Origin: Legionellaceae bacterium
Lineage (GTDB): Bacteria; Pseudomonadota; Gammaproteobacteria; Legionellales; Legionellaceae
Assembly (NCBI GenBank): GCA_029212505.1
Contig: JARGOS010000001.1
Span: 310,001 to 374,000, forward strand
Direction: 5' to 3'
DNA: 64,000 nucleotides
Made by a program: the position numbers and the translations under genes. This document shows, piece after piece, positions 55,600 through 64,000 of the stretch. Each line of letters starts with the position of its first letter. Within the stretch, counting starts at the first letter, position 1. The notes beneath the pieces were generated by a model that did not search any database, was not told where the DNA came from, and saw only the letters and a program-made list of their open reading frames with translations.

Positions 55600-56913
55600 A
55601 TGATGTTTAAGCAATTGATACGACAAAGTGCACTATGGACAGGGCTCACGGATGCTGTTGAGCTTTTTAATTTAAGAACAGTAGCTTATTTAATGCTTAA
55701 ATCATCTTCTAAGCATAACTGTATAAATAAAACACCTCAAGGAAAAAAAATACTGATGCTCACCATCAGTATGATTGAAATTGATTGTCGCATTAATAAA
55801 GTGGCATCCAGTCTTGCAGCTCAAGGCTATCAAATCACAATTTTTTGTCCTGAAGTTACGGGGCAAAAAGAACAGATTTTGATTCAAAATATTTCAGATA
55901 ATATTGCCTATGTTCGAATTAAAGCCATGCATTTAACTCAAAAAGTTAAAATGAGTTATCAGTCACATTTTGTTAAGGCCAGCAAAGATTTTGATTTTGA
56001 TTTTGTTCATGCAAATGATTTAACCACGTTGGCGACCGGTTGGGTTATTTCAAAACAACGTGGAGTTCCCCTGATTTATGATTCTCATGAAATGTGGTCT
56101 GAAAATGTGACTTATAAACATGGACAATATATTCAGATGCCGGCTATCAAGCGTTTCTTTTATCAAAAACTTGAGGGGCGGTTATTACAAGATGTGACCT
56201 TATTTTATTCTGTCAGCACATCCATTTTAGATGAGTATGAGCGTCGCCACCAATGTCGACCTAAGTTACTTGCTAATTATCCTGACATTGCGTCATTAAC
56301 ACATGAAAATCATACATTTGAGTCAATAAAAAAAAGTTTGAATTTATCACCGGAGCACTTTGTTACGTTGTATATCGGCGGTGTTGGCCCAAGCCGGAAT
56401 ATTGAAAATGTGATAAAAGCTCATGCAAAGCTGGATGAACATTTTGTTTTTGTGATTCGTGGACCAGGTGTGGAATTTTATGGCCCTGAATACATGCAAT
56501 TGGCTGAATCGCTAGGTATTCAACACCGTATTTTCATTTTACCGGCCGTTGGGCGTGATGATGTGGTTGCTGCCAGCCAAGGTGCAGATTGTGGGATTGT
56601 GATGCTTGAAAATCTTTGTAAGAATTTTTATTGGTTTTATCCAAATAAATTTTTTGAATACAGTTTAGCGGGCCTTTCTGTAGCCGTTTCAAACTTTCCT
56701 GATGTGCGAGCACATATTGATCGTGAAAAAAACGGGATTACGTTTGAACCCAGCAGTCCGCAAAGTATTGCTGATGCCTTGTTTCAATTAGATAAAGATC
56801 GAGAAGAAACAGCCTTGATGGGGAAGCGAGGCCAGGAAAGTATTCACCAAAAATATAATTGGGATGCCGCAATAAGCACCATGATTCAAGATTATGATGC
56901 TTTGCGAGTCTAA
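55600..56913 (+). CDS. GT4 family glycosyltransferase
   Basis: A 437-residue GT-B enzyme. The N-terminal domain has ILMLTISMIEIDCRINKVASSLAAQGYQ and DFVHANDLTTLATGW, then PLIYDSHEMW. The C-terminal donor domain has LYIGGVGPSRNIENVIKAHAKL and NKFFEYSLAGLSVAVSNFP with the EX7E-type glutamate. Substrates unknown. Two ATGs in tandem give the same frame (55600 and 55603). It converges on wzt with 20 bp between stops. Confidence 0.82.
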   Translation: MMFKQLIRQSALWTGLTDAVELFNLRTVAYLMLKSSSKHNCINKTPQGKKILMLTISMIEIDCRINKVASSLAAQGYQITIFCPEVTGQKEQILIQNISDNIAYVRIKAMHLTQKVKMSYQSHFVKASKDFDFDFVHANDLTTLATGWVISKQRGVPLIYDSHEMWSENVTYKHGQYIQMPAIKRFFYQKLEGRLLQDVTLFYSVSTSILDEYERRHQCRPKLLANYPDIASLTHENHTFESIKKSLNLSPEHFVTLYIGGVGPSRNIENVIKAHAKLDEHFVFVIRGPGVEFYGPEYMQLAESLGIQHRIFILPAVGRDDVVAASQGADCGIVMLENLCKNFYWFYPNKFFEYSLAGLSVAVSNFPDVRAHIDREKNGITFEPSSPQSIADALFQLDKDREETALMGKRGQESIHQKYNWDAAISTMIQDYDALRV

Positions 56914-56933
56914 TTTCACGGGATAGAGGCTGT

Positions 56934-57689
56934 TTAAGTGGCGTAATTTAAACTTTCTTGATAGGTTTCTATCCCTTCGGTAACGTCACCAAAAAAGATG
57001 ACTTTTCCTTTTTCTAAGATCGCTACTTTATTGCAAAAGCGTTTGATAATTTCATTGGAATGACTGGTCAGTACGAGAATATGGCTTTGATTGACCATGT
57101 CTTCGATACGTTGCGTTGCTTTTTTCATAAAGCGAGCGTCACCAGCCCCAATAATTTCATCGATGAGTACAATTTCAGGCGGACGAGCTGTTGCTACCGC
57201 GAATACCAATTTCATTTGCATACCGGTAGAATAGGTACACACAGGTTTTTTAAGAAATTCGCCGAGCTCTGTAAACGATTCGATATCTTCGATTACGCTG
57301 TAGGCGTCTTGCTTACTCCATCCCCGCATAATCCCGAGGTTAAGAATATTTTCATACCCTGTCGCTTCAACATTGAGGCCTAAATTCACATCAAATAAGT
57401 TAGATATTTCACCGGTAATATTCAAGCTACCCGAGGTAGGCGCATATATTTTTGCGATGACGCGTAGTAACGTGCTTTTTCCAGCACCATTTTGGCCTAA
57501 AAGCCCGACACGATCACCTTTTTGAATATTTAAGTTGATACCATTTAATGCACGAAACTTTGAATTATTAATACTGATATGTTTGTTTTTTGCTGGATTA
57601 ACTAAGGACAACAGCGTTTGCTTTAACGAGGCTGTACCTGTTTTTATTAAATAATCTAACGAGACATCTTTTAATTCGATGGATGACAT
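56934..57689 (-). CDS. wzt: ABC polysaccharide exporter, ATP-binding subunit (Wzt-like, short)
   Basis: A 251-residue nucleotide-binding domain of an O-antigen/teichoic-acid type exporter. Walker A GQNGAGKST is at residues 65-73, signature YSTGMQMKL at 153-161, Walker B IVLIDEI at 173-179, and the H-loop His210 in LTSHS. The protein ends right after this domain, so the C-terminal carbohydrate-binding domain of E. coli O8/O9a Wzt is missing. The ATG at 57689 with AGGTG upstream was preferred over a frame that extends into wzm. Seven bases separate it from wzm. Confidence 0.9.
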   Translation of the reverse strand: MSSIELKDVSLDYLIKTGTASLKQTLLSLVNPAKNKHISINNSKFRALNGINLNIQKGDRVGLLGQNGAGKSTLLRVIAKIYAPTSGSLNITGEISNLFDVNLGLNVEATGYENILNLGIMRGWSKQDAYSVIEDIESFTELGEFLKKPVCTYSTGMQMKLVFAVATARPPEIVLIDEIIGAGDARFMKKATQRIEDMVNQSHILVLTSHSNEIIKRFCNKVAILEKGKVIFFGDVTEGIETYQESLNYAT

Positions 57690-57696
57690 AGGGCAC

Positions 57697-58500
57697 CTAT
57701 AACCAGAACACAATACGATGTTTGTATTTATTGATACACAGAGCAAGAAAACTAAGCCCTATACAAGACAGTATACTGACCGAGACAATTGTACTCAAAG
57801 CAAAACCTTGGCCAAGCAGGGGGTTACGAATAAGGGCAAGGTATTGAGCAAAAGGATTAATATCAATAACCCACTGGTATTCTTTTGGTAAAAGTGTTGG
57901 TAGCCACATAATAGGCGTTGTAAAAAAGACGACTTGCATCAGGCTTTTAATGATTTGATCGAAATCGCGGTAGCGAGTTCCTAGTATGGCAATCACACCA
58001 CCCCATGCAAAGGCATTAATACAAAGAATAAAAAGCCCTGGAATAATGAGTAACGTTTGCCAATTGATACCAAGCTTGAGATAAATGGCAATCGGTATAA
58101 ATACAAGCAAGTTATGAAACAATACGATACAGTTTCGCAAGATCAAGCGCATGAGAAAGATAGAAACATAAGACGCTTGATTCTTGATGTATGTTACTGA
58201 TTCGATGAGTGCGGAGCTGCTTTCTTGTACCAGCGTTGATATAAATGTCCAGCAAATAATACCGGAAGCCAGGTATGGAAAGTATGTGTGAATATCGACG
58301 CGAAATAAATAAGAATATAAAAATCCCATCGTATAGATAGTAACGGCAGTGCTTATTGTTAGCCAAAAAGGCCCAATCGTTGACCGACGATAACGTAATT
58401 TTATATCTTGGCTGCCAAGCAAATACCACATTTGCCAGTGTGTTCTAAGCGACTTTAACTCTTCATGAAAAATTGAATTCAAGCGACCTCCTGTTAGCAT
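57697..58500 (-). CDS. wzm: ABC polysaccharide exporter, permease subunit (Wzm-like)
   Basis: A 267-residue integral membrane protein of the ABC-2 type O-antigen/teichoic-acid permease family with about six transmembrane segments. The conserved N-terminal amphipathic helix and WYLLGSQDIKLRYRRSTIGPFW motif are present. The ATG at 58500 gives a normal length, but a TTG at 58482 is preceded by AGGAGG at short spacing and may be the true start. Transcribed with wzt, opposite to the surrounding sugar genes. Confidence 0.9.
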   Translation of the reverse strand: MLTGGRLNSIFHEELKSLRTHWQMWYLLGSQDIKLRYRRSTIGPFWLTISTAVTIYTMGFLYSYLFRVDIHTYFPYLASGIICWTFISTLVQESSSALIESVTYIKNQASYVSIFLMRLILRNCIVLFHNLLVFIPIAIYLKLGINWQTLLIIPGLFILCINAFAWGGVIAILGTRYRDFDQIIKSLMQVVFFTTPIMWLPTLLPKEYQWVIDINPFAQYLALIRNPLLGQGFALSTIVSVSILSCIGLSFLALCINKYKHRIVFWL

Positions 58501-58663
58501 GCTTTGTCTTGATGCAGTGAAGTATATACCTTTTATACCGGCGGTTAAATTATACGTTTGATAATTATAATAAATAATTCCGGATAGCTTGATATAACCA
58601 CCTTTTTTCTGTAATTTTGCCTGCACTTAGCTAAAAGATTTTATCTATGTGAAAAGGAACGAC
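58501..58663. promoter_or_regulatory. Divergent AT-rich promoter region between wzm and a glycosyltransferase gene
   Basis: Two perfect TATAAT boxes occur on the - strand (58549-58554 and 58564-58569), suitable for the wzm-wzt transcript, in a strongly AT-rich stretch. No clear -35 boxes. The + strand glycosyltransferase must start here or be read from upstream. No gene fits in the gap. Confidence 0.35.
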
Positions 58664-59890
58664 ATGTTACGCTCTCGATCAAGCATGACGCGACAGGACG
58701 TGGTTAAACAAGCGGGTGTTTTGATCTTATCAAATATGTATCCAAGAAAAGCGCATCCATCCGGTGGGATATTTGTTCATGAACAAGTCAAAGCATTAAG
58801 ACAACAAGGAATTGATGCACGCGTTTTAAGTGGTGAGCCGATTGGGCCGCGAACTTTTTTTCAAGAAAATCGCCGTTGGTTACGTGCACATTCTTGTGAG
58901 TGGGAATTGGTAGATGACGTACCGGTCATCAAATTTCCTTATTTGGCCGGGCTTTCGTTTCGTTCAATTCAAATCGACGCTGATACATACGCATATGGTG
59001 CACTGCGATGCATTGAGCGATTAAAGCCTACGTTTAATTTTCAAATCATTCATGCGCATACCTCTTATTTAGACGGTACGGCAGCACGAAAAATTGCTAA
59101 AAAATATCATACGCCTTTTGTTATCACTGAGCATATGGGACCTTTTAAGTTATTAACAGATACTTTTTTACGTAAACGAAAAACGCAATTGGCCATTAAT
59201 GCCTCTCAAAAATTGATTGCGGTGAGTCATGCGCTTTTAGGTGATATTTGCTCCCAAGTGCAGGTTAAGCAGCCTTCGAGCACCTGTGTGTTGCCAAATC
59301 TAGTCAATACGCATTTATTTTGTGCGGCTCCGGTCGCATCAAAAAAATCTAATACTAAAATATACATGCTCTGGGTTGGTCATTTTGTCGAAGTGAAGCG
59401 CGTGGATAGGTTACTGGAAGCTTTAGCGATTGCAATTAAAACAGAGCCAAGACTGTGTCTCAAGCTTTTAGGAAACGGCGCGCTGCAAGCCGAATTTGTT
59501 CGTATGGTTGCGCGTTTGTCGTTAGAAGAACATGTTGAATTTTTAGGCTGGTCTAATCAAAATGGCCTGGTTCAGCATTACCAATCGAGTGATTTTTTAG
59601 TGGTGTCTAGCGAGACAGAAACGTTCTCTGTGGTAACGATTGAAGCCATGAGTTGCGGGCTTCCTATTTTAACCACGAATTGCGGTGGTCCTAGTGAAAT
59701 TGTAAATGATACGTCCATAGGTCTTGTTGTTGAGCAGTCGGATCAAGCTTTAGCTCAAGGCATGCTTGATATGGTTGCACAGCAAGATCAATTTGATGCA
59801 ATCAATATTAGTAAAATTGCAGAACAAAGGTATGCTTCTCATGTTGTTGCATCCCATATTATTGATACTTATCAATCCGTTTTATCTTAA
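58664..59890 (+). CDS. GT4 family glycosyltransferase
   Basis: A 408-residue GT-B enzyme. N-terminal VLILSNMYPRKAHPSGGIFVHEQVKAL, central HAHTSYLDGTAARKIAKKYHTPFVITEHMG, donor domain MLWVGHFVEVKRVDRLLEALA and SSETETFSVVTIEAMSCGLPIL with the EX7E motif of retaining GT4 enzymes. The ATG at 58664 has AAAAGGA upstream and was chosen over a GTG five codons earlier. Confidence 0.85.
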   Translation: MLRSRSSMTRQDVVKQAGVLILSNMYPRKAHPSGGIFVHEQVKALRQQGIDARVLSGEPIGPRTFFQENRRWLRAHSCEWELVDDVPVIKFPYLAGLSFRSIQIDADTYAYGALRCIERLKPTFNFQIIHAHTSYLDGTAARKIAKKYHTPFVITEHMGPFKLLTDTFLRKRKTQLAINASQKLIAVSHALLGDICSQVQVKQPSSTCVLPNLVNTHLFCAAPVASKKSNTKIYMLWVGHFVEVKRVDRLLEALAIAIKTEPRLCLKLLGNGALQAEFVRMVARLSLEEHVEFLGWSNQNGLVQHYQSSDFLVVSSETETFSVVTIEAMSCGLPILTTNCGGPSEIVNDTSIGLVVEQSDQALAQGMLDMVAQQDQFDAINISKIAEQRYASHVVASHIIDTYQSVLS

Positions 59891-59916
59891 GCTGATTGTG
59901 TACACGAGGTGCTAAC

Positions 59917-61767
59917 ATGTGCGGAATAGCAGGTATTATTGGAGCTCCTCCAAATAAAACATCACTGAAACATATGGCAGATGCTATGGTCCATCGAGGA
60001 CCGGATGACGAGCAATTTTATTTAGGTCATCAGGTTGGGTTTGCATTCAGGCGTTTGTCGATTATGGACATTGAACATGGCCGACAACCGATGACCAATG
60101 AAGATGGCACGGTTTGGGTGGTGTTCAATGGCGAAATTTATAATCATCTTGAACTTCGTCAGCAACTTATACAAAAAGGCCATCGTTTTGCAACCGATCA
60201 TTCGGATACGGAAGTGCTGGTGCATGGCTGGGAGGAGTGGGGTGAGCAGCTGTTTAATAAACTTAACGGCATGTTTGCTTTTGGACTTTGGGATGCTAAT
60301 CAAGAAACGTTTATTTTAGTCCGAGATAGGTACGGCATTAAACCCGTGTATTATGCAGAAACACCTCAAAATATTTTGGTGTTTGGTTCCGAAATTAAAA
60401 CGATTTTAGCATCGGGGTTGGTGGATAAAGCTCCTTCCATGTCTGGCATCATGGAGTATTTTTCATTCCAAAATTTGTGGTGTGATGACACCATGTTTAA
60501 AGGCATTAAGCAGTTAGAGCCTGCGACGTGCTTAACATGGAAAAATAATAAAATAACCAAATCAGCGTATTGGGATATCACCTTTGAGCGCTCATCATCT
60601 AGAACATTATCAGATTTAACTGAACAGCATCGAAGTATTTTACAAGACTCAGTCAAGCGACAACTGGCAGCCGATGTGCCGGTCACAAGTTATTTATCAG
60701 GTGGTATTGATTCCACAGCGATTACCATGGCGGCTCATCAGCTGGATCCAAGTGTTAAAGCCTACAGTTGCATTTTTGATCTGAAAGGTGTTGTTAACGG
60801 ACGTCATTTTGATGAACGGGAATACTCCAGGCAAGTAGCTAAGTATGCCGGCCTTGAGCGCGTCGAGTATACCATTGATCAAGAAGCATTAAGCCATTCG
60901 CTTGATGATTATGTGTATGCATTAGAAGATTTACGTATGGGTATGGGCTACGTTAATTATTTAATCGCAGGCCGTGTGGCCGAAGACGCAAAAGTGGTGT
61001 TGTCAGGAACCGGGGGGGATGAGTTTCATGCGGGTTATGTAGGGCGTTACGCCGCCTTGGGGCTCACAAAGCCGCCTCGTCCTAGCATGCGTATGTTGTT
61101 AAAAAAAATATTACGTAAAAACAGCTTAAACCCCATGCATATGACGGATGTTCAGCGTAAAACTGTTTATAAACAAATACTCAATCCTTTATTTAATCCG
61201 ACGCAATATCATCAAGTATTCACGCAAGATTTTTTATGCTCAACCGGTGGGTTTAACGCAAGTGACATCATGGATGATTTTATCAATCAATGCCCAAGCA
61301 ACGATTGGCGTGACATTATGTTTTACGTGGATGCTAAAACCTATCTTGTTGGACTGCTAACCCTTGAAGACAAAGTTTCGATGGCGCATTCGCTAGAAAC
61401 ACGCCTTCCGCTATTAGATAATGAGTTGGTTGACTTTGTTCAAACCGTTCCTTTTTCATATCTATGTAAAGATAATGTGGGCAAAATTTTGTTTCGCGAA
61501 TCAGTAAAACCATGGGTCCCTCAAAAAATCTATCAAAAACCCAAAATGGGTTTTGGACCACCTGATGCAGCGTGGTACCGAGGTAAATTAAGACCATGGA
61601 TTGAACAGGCATTAGAACCCCAACTTATTAAGAAACAAGGTGTTTTCCAGCCACAATATGTTCAATCTGTTTTGGGCGACCATTTTTCTAAACGCGCGGA
61701 CAACACCTACTTGATTTGGTCGTTACTCAACTTTCAAGCATGGTGCAAGGCGTTTGATTTTTTTTAG
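59917..61767 (+). CDS. AsnB-type glutamine amidotransferase, copy 3
   Basis: A 616-residue asparagine-synthetase-like protein. MCGIAGIIG (Cys2 nucleophile), VHRGPDDEQ, FNGEIYNHLEL and HSDTEVLVH in the glutaminase half, and SGGIDSTAI in the ATP-pyrophosphatase half. An ATG at 59917 places the cysteine at position 2, as required; an upstream TTG in the same frame would bury it. It looks closer to copy 1 than to copy 2 (shared FQNxxxDxTxFKxIK and KxGFxxPDAxW patterns). Converges with the GT2 gene after eight bases. Confidence 0.88.
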   Translation: MCGIAGIIGAPPNKTSLKHMADAMVHRGPDDEQFYLGHQVGFAFRRLSIMDIEHGRQPMTNEDGTVWVVFNGEIYNHLELRQQLIQKGHRFATDHSDTEVLVHGWEEWGEQLFNKLNGMFAFGLWDANQETFILVRDRYGIKPVYYAETPQNILVFGSEIKTILASGLVDKAPSMSGIMEYFSFQNLWCDDTMFKGIKQLEPATCLTWKNNKITKSAYWDITFERSSSRTLSDLTEQHRSILQDSVKRQLAADVPVTSYLSGGIDSTAITMAAHQLDPSVKAYSCIFDLKGVVNGRHFDEREYSRQVAKYAGLERVEYTIDQEALSHSLDDYVYALEDLRMGMGYVNYLIAGRVAEDAKVVLSGTGGDEFHAGYVGRYAALGLTKPPRPSMRMLLKKILRKNSLNPMHMTDVQRKTVYKQILNPLFNPTQYHQVFTQDFLCSTGGFNASDIMDDFINQCPSNDWRDIMFYVDAKTYLVGLLTLEDKVSMAHSLETRLPLLDNELVDFVQTVPFSYLCKDNVGKILFRESVKPWVPQKIYQKPKMGFGPPDAAWYRGKLRPWIEQALEPQLIKKQGVFQPQYVQSVLGDHFSKRADNTYLIWSLLNFQAWCKAFDFF

Positions 61768-61775
61768 GTTGAACG

Positions 61776-63644
61776 CTATTGAGAATATAGACGTCCTATT
61801 TTAATAAAAAAAATGTTCCATGTATTTTTTATCCCGTTGTGTTTTATCGAACGAATTATCCGTACAGGTGCACTACGAAATAAGCTTAAATATTTTTTGA
61901 TGACAAGTGTTACATCTGATATATATTGATTGTAAGAGCGAGTTTTATAGTATTTTTTATGCAAACTGAATCTAAGTAAGTTTGTTAATTGTTGAACTTT
62001 TTTCGGGTCATTTAATTCGCACAGAGATAGTATGCCAGCTTTTAATATGTCATGAATATTGTTTTTATGTTGACGAAATTTTGGGTGCGTCAATGTAAAA
62101 TGTGCAATATTAATCAATCCTAAGATTGCTTTTTCTGGATTATAAGCTGTTGTGTTGTTATTAATACGTACGTTTGTGAGTGTTACGTCAATTCCACCTA
62201 AGGTATATTGGCTAGTTAAGGTAATCCATAGACAGACGTCTTCGGCAATTGATAAGTGCTCTAAAAACAAGTTGTTCTTGAATACATGTGTTTTACCCAT
62301 AACGGTTGGTAATGCGATAGGACAGCTTGAGATTATCTGTGGATACACATCGCCATGAAGAGCTCCTGAAGACATTCTAGTTTTTTTATTATTACGAAGA
62401 TCCTCTCTATCGTAAGATGTATGTGATATGAAAAGACCATTGGTCTCCATAAAATCTAATTGCATGATGAGTTTAGTTGGATAAAAATAATCGTCAGAAT
62501 CTAAAAATGAAATATAATCCCCAGTAGCATGCTTGATGCCTGTATTCCTGGCAGAAGCTGGGCCAGAATGTTCTTGTTGAATGTATATGATTCTTTTGTC
62601 ATGCTTGATAAACGTCATTAACTCAGACAGATCATTATTAGATCCATCATTGATTAAGAGAAGTTCAAAATTTTGATATGTTTGGTTTAATACGCTTTGT
62701 ATAGCTTCAAGTGTTAAATTTATTCGGTTATAAAAAGGAATGATGACGGATATTTTTATTTTAAGTCCTTTTAGAATGTCATGAGCCATAGAGAGGGCTA
62801 GTTCCTCTGCTTTTGTAAACGGTGTTTTTGCTAAGAAGTCTGCTGTTCTTTTTAAAAACAAGAACGGTGAATCATCAATCTTAGTCATTTCTTCATGCGT
62901 TAATTTTTGTAAAAATTCTGACCACAAGGTATTATTTTCTTCGAAAATATTGTTGATCGTATTCGTGCCCTGATCAGGGTGTTGTCTTGATTGAATTAGA
63001 ATTTCTTTATCAAAGTGTATAGGAGCAACACGCATGATATCGAACCAAAGCGCGTAATCTTGTGTTGAGGGTAATGTTTCATCAAAGACACCAACTTCCT
63101 TGAAATATTTGGCAGGAATTAACAAAGAACAGCCATGAACTAAGCCACGCAGTAAGGGGAAGAGCGGTGTGTTGAGTTTTTCCAATGAGTAGCTTGTATC
63201 AAGGTGAACTGTATTGGTTATTTCAGACTTTGTATTAATCAGTTCATAACCACCATAAATGATTGTGTTTTTATTACTTAAAGATGATAAAATATTAACT
63301 TGGTGTGCTACTTTAGATGGATGATATTTATCATCATGACTCAGCCATGAAAAGTAGTCACCTTGCATCTTAGCTAAGCCTAAATTTAAGGCTGAACCAC
63401 AACCACCGTTTTCTTTTGAAAAATAGCGTATTTTGTTACCGTAAGCTTTTGCGATAGCATCGGTTTTACCCTCATCTTTAGAGCCATCATTAATGACGAT
63501 GATTTCGATGTTTTGATAAGTTTGAGCTAAGGCGCTATCAATCGCTTCTTCCATAAAATTAGCACCGTTATACACCGGAATAATAATGGAAACGAGCGGG
63601 GTGAAGGGGTGCTTCTCAGCAGTTGTATTTTGTAGATCAGACAC
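61776..63644 (-). CDS. Two-domain GT2 glycosyltransferase
   Basis: A 622-residue protein with two family 2 domains. The first begins PLVSIIIPVYNGANFMEEAI with SWLSHDDKYHP as its DXD-like site. The second begins ISVIIPFYNRINLTLEAIQ with SFLDSDDYFYP. It could add two sugars in sequence or act as a polymerase-like enzyme. The GTG at 63644 has GGAAG at ideal spacing and overlaps the upstream epimerase stop by eight bases. Longer in-frame versions would run far into that gene. The C-terminus has a basic, possibly membrane-associated stretch. Confidence 0.85.
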   Translation of the reverse strand: MSDLQNTTAEKHPFTPLVSIIIPVYNGANFMEEAIDSALAQTYQNIEIIVINDGSKDEGKTDAIAKAYGNKIRYFSKENGGCGSALNLGLAKMQGDYFSWLSHDDKYHPSKVAHQVNILSSLSNKNTIIYGGYELINTKSEITNTVHLDTSYSLEKLNTPLFPLLRGLVHGCSLLIPAKYFKEVGVFDETLPSTQDYALWFDIMRVAPIHFDKEILIQSRQHPDQGTNTINNIFEENNTLWSEFLQKLTHEEMTKIDDSPFLFLKRTADFLAKTPFTKAEELALSMAHDILKGLKIKISVIIPFYNRINLTLEAIQSVLNQTYQNFELLLINDGSNNDLSELMTFIKHDKRIIYIQQEHSGPASARNTGIKHATGDYISFLDSDDYFYPTKLIMQLDFMETNGLFISHTSYDREDLRNNKKTRMSSGALHGDVYPQIISSCPIALPTVMGKTHVFKNNLFLEHLSIAEDVCLWITLTSQYTLGGIDVTLTNVRINNNTTAYNPEKAILGLINIAHFTLTHPKFRQHKNNIHDILKAGILSLCELNDPKKVQQLTNLLRFSLHKKYYKTRSYNQYISDVTLVIKKYLSLFRSAPVRIIRSIKHNGIKNTWNIFFIKIGRLYSQ

Positions 63645-64000
63645 AGGCAACTTCCTTTTGTTTGATTGTGTTGTTAGACCATACGGTGCGGTTGATATAG
63701 TCGACATAGCTGGTAACGATGCGTAATACTTTTTGTGAAACTTTTCCTGCATCATAATCGGGAATGAGTTTTGCGGTTTTTTTGTTTTCTTGATGTTGTT
63801 TTGTGACGATACGCACAGCATTTAAGATTCTATCTGCTGTTAGGCCACTCATGATCAGTGTTCCTTCATCCATGCCTTCAGGGCGTTCGTGCGCATTGCG
63901 TATGGTGATAGCAGGTAAGTTGAGCAACGAGGTCTCTTCGGTAATGGTACCGCTGTCAGATAACACACAAAATGCTTCTGTTTGTAATTTGATGTAATCA
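63637..64000 (-). CDS. UDP-GlcNAc 2-epimerase, C-terminal fragment (FnlC/WbjD-like)
   Basis: Only the last 120 or so codons are inside the window; the gene continues past the right edge. FCVLSDSGTITEETSLLNLP and ITIRNAHERPEGMDEGTLIM match the C-terminal part of the WbjD/FnlC/Cap5G subgroup, which makes UDP-FucNAc (L-fucosamine) precursors, rather than WecB or WbpI. The stop overlaps the start of the GT2 gene. It is a second 2-epimerase in addition to the WbpI-like gene at 54465. Confidence 0.8.
   Translation of the reverse strand, partial: DYIKLQTEAFCVLSDSGTITEETSLLNLPAITIRNAHERPEGMDEGTLIMSGLTADRILNAVRIVTKQHQENKKTAKLIPDYDAGKVSQKVLRIVTSYVDYINRTVWSNNTIKQKEVACV

Overview
The window reads as a chromosome segment of a gammaproteobacterium, most likely of the order Legionellales (Legionella/Coxiella/Aquicella-like). 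The support is a fused aspartokinase/diaminopimelate decarboxylase (a fusion known from Legionella and Xanthomonadales), a membrane protein resembling IcmC/DotE/DotV of the Dot/Icm type IVB secretion system, the aroQ-accB-accC-prmA and hflK-hflC-purA gene orders, several coiled-coil or proline/glutamine-tailed proteins of unknown function, and moderate-to-low GC by eye. The species cannot be named from the sequence alone.

Regions 1-38.5 kb are mostly housekeeping. From left to right: glyA-nrdR-nusB-pgpA and an AI-2E family permease; a tandem pair of unknown paralogues (4.0-5.5 kb) that share an almost identical 125-bp core; rimO; an orphan periplasmic amino-acid-binding protein; a leftward block of lysAC, an AddA/RecB-like helicase-nuclease and mrp; a FadL-type porin; unknown secreted and membrane proteins; fadD; minC-lpxH; an unknown coiled-coil protein; tsaD; plsY; hemW; mdh; a CHASE3-like sensor stub; the leftward aroQ-accB-accC-prmA block; a class I aldolase; a ferredoxin-NADP reductase; the IcmC/DotE-like gene beside a DUF3579 gene; pssA; an HPr-like protein; hpf; rpmB-rpmG; trmB; and hflK-hflC-purA.

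From 39.8 kb to the right edge the window is a surface-polysaccharide (probably O-antigen) locus. wbpE-wbpA-wbpB-wbpD homologues would build UDP-GlcNAc3NAcA, and a WbpI-like 2-epimerase at 54.5 kb would convert it to UDP-ManNAc3NAcA. An L-2-hydroxyglutarate oxidase (LhgO-like) gene follows wbpD directly. It could return the 2-hydroxyglutarate made by WbpB-type enzymes to 2-oxoglutarate. Two NAD-dependent epimerases, seven glycosyltransferase genes (one a two-domain GT2 enzyme), three distinct AsnB-type glutamine amidotransferases and a Wzm/Wzt ABC exporter complete the locus. Wzt lacks the carbohydrate-binding tail seen in some homologues. The three AsnB proteins all keep their glutaminase and ATP-binding residues. 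Together with uronic-acid precursors, they suggest a polymer carrying several amidated uronic acids. A second, FnlC/WbjD-like UDP-GlcNAc 2-epimerase is cut by the right edge, so the locus continues to the right.

I saw no tRNA, rRNA, insertion sequence, prophage or CRISPR array. Gaps over 100 bp hold only promoters, terminators or short repeats, described in the feature list.
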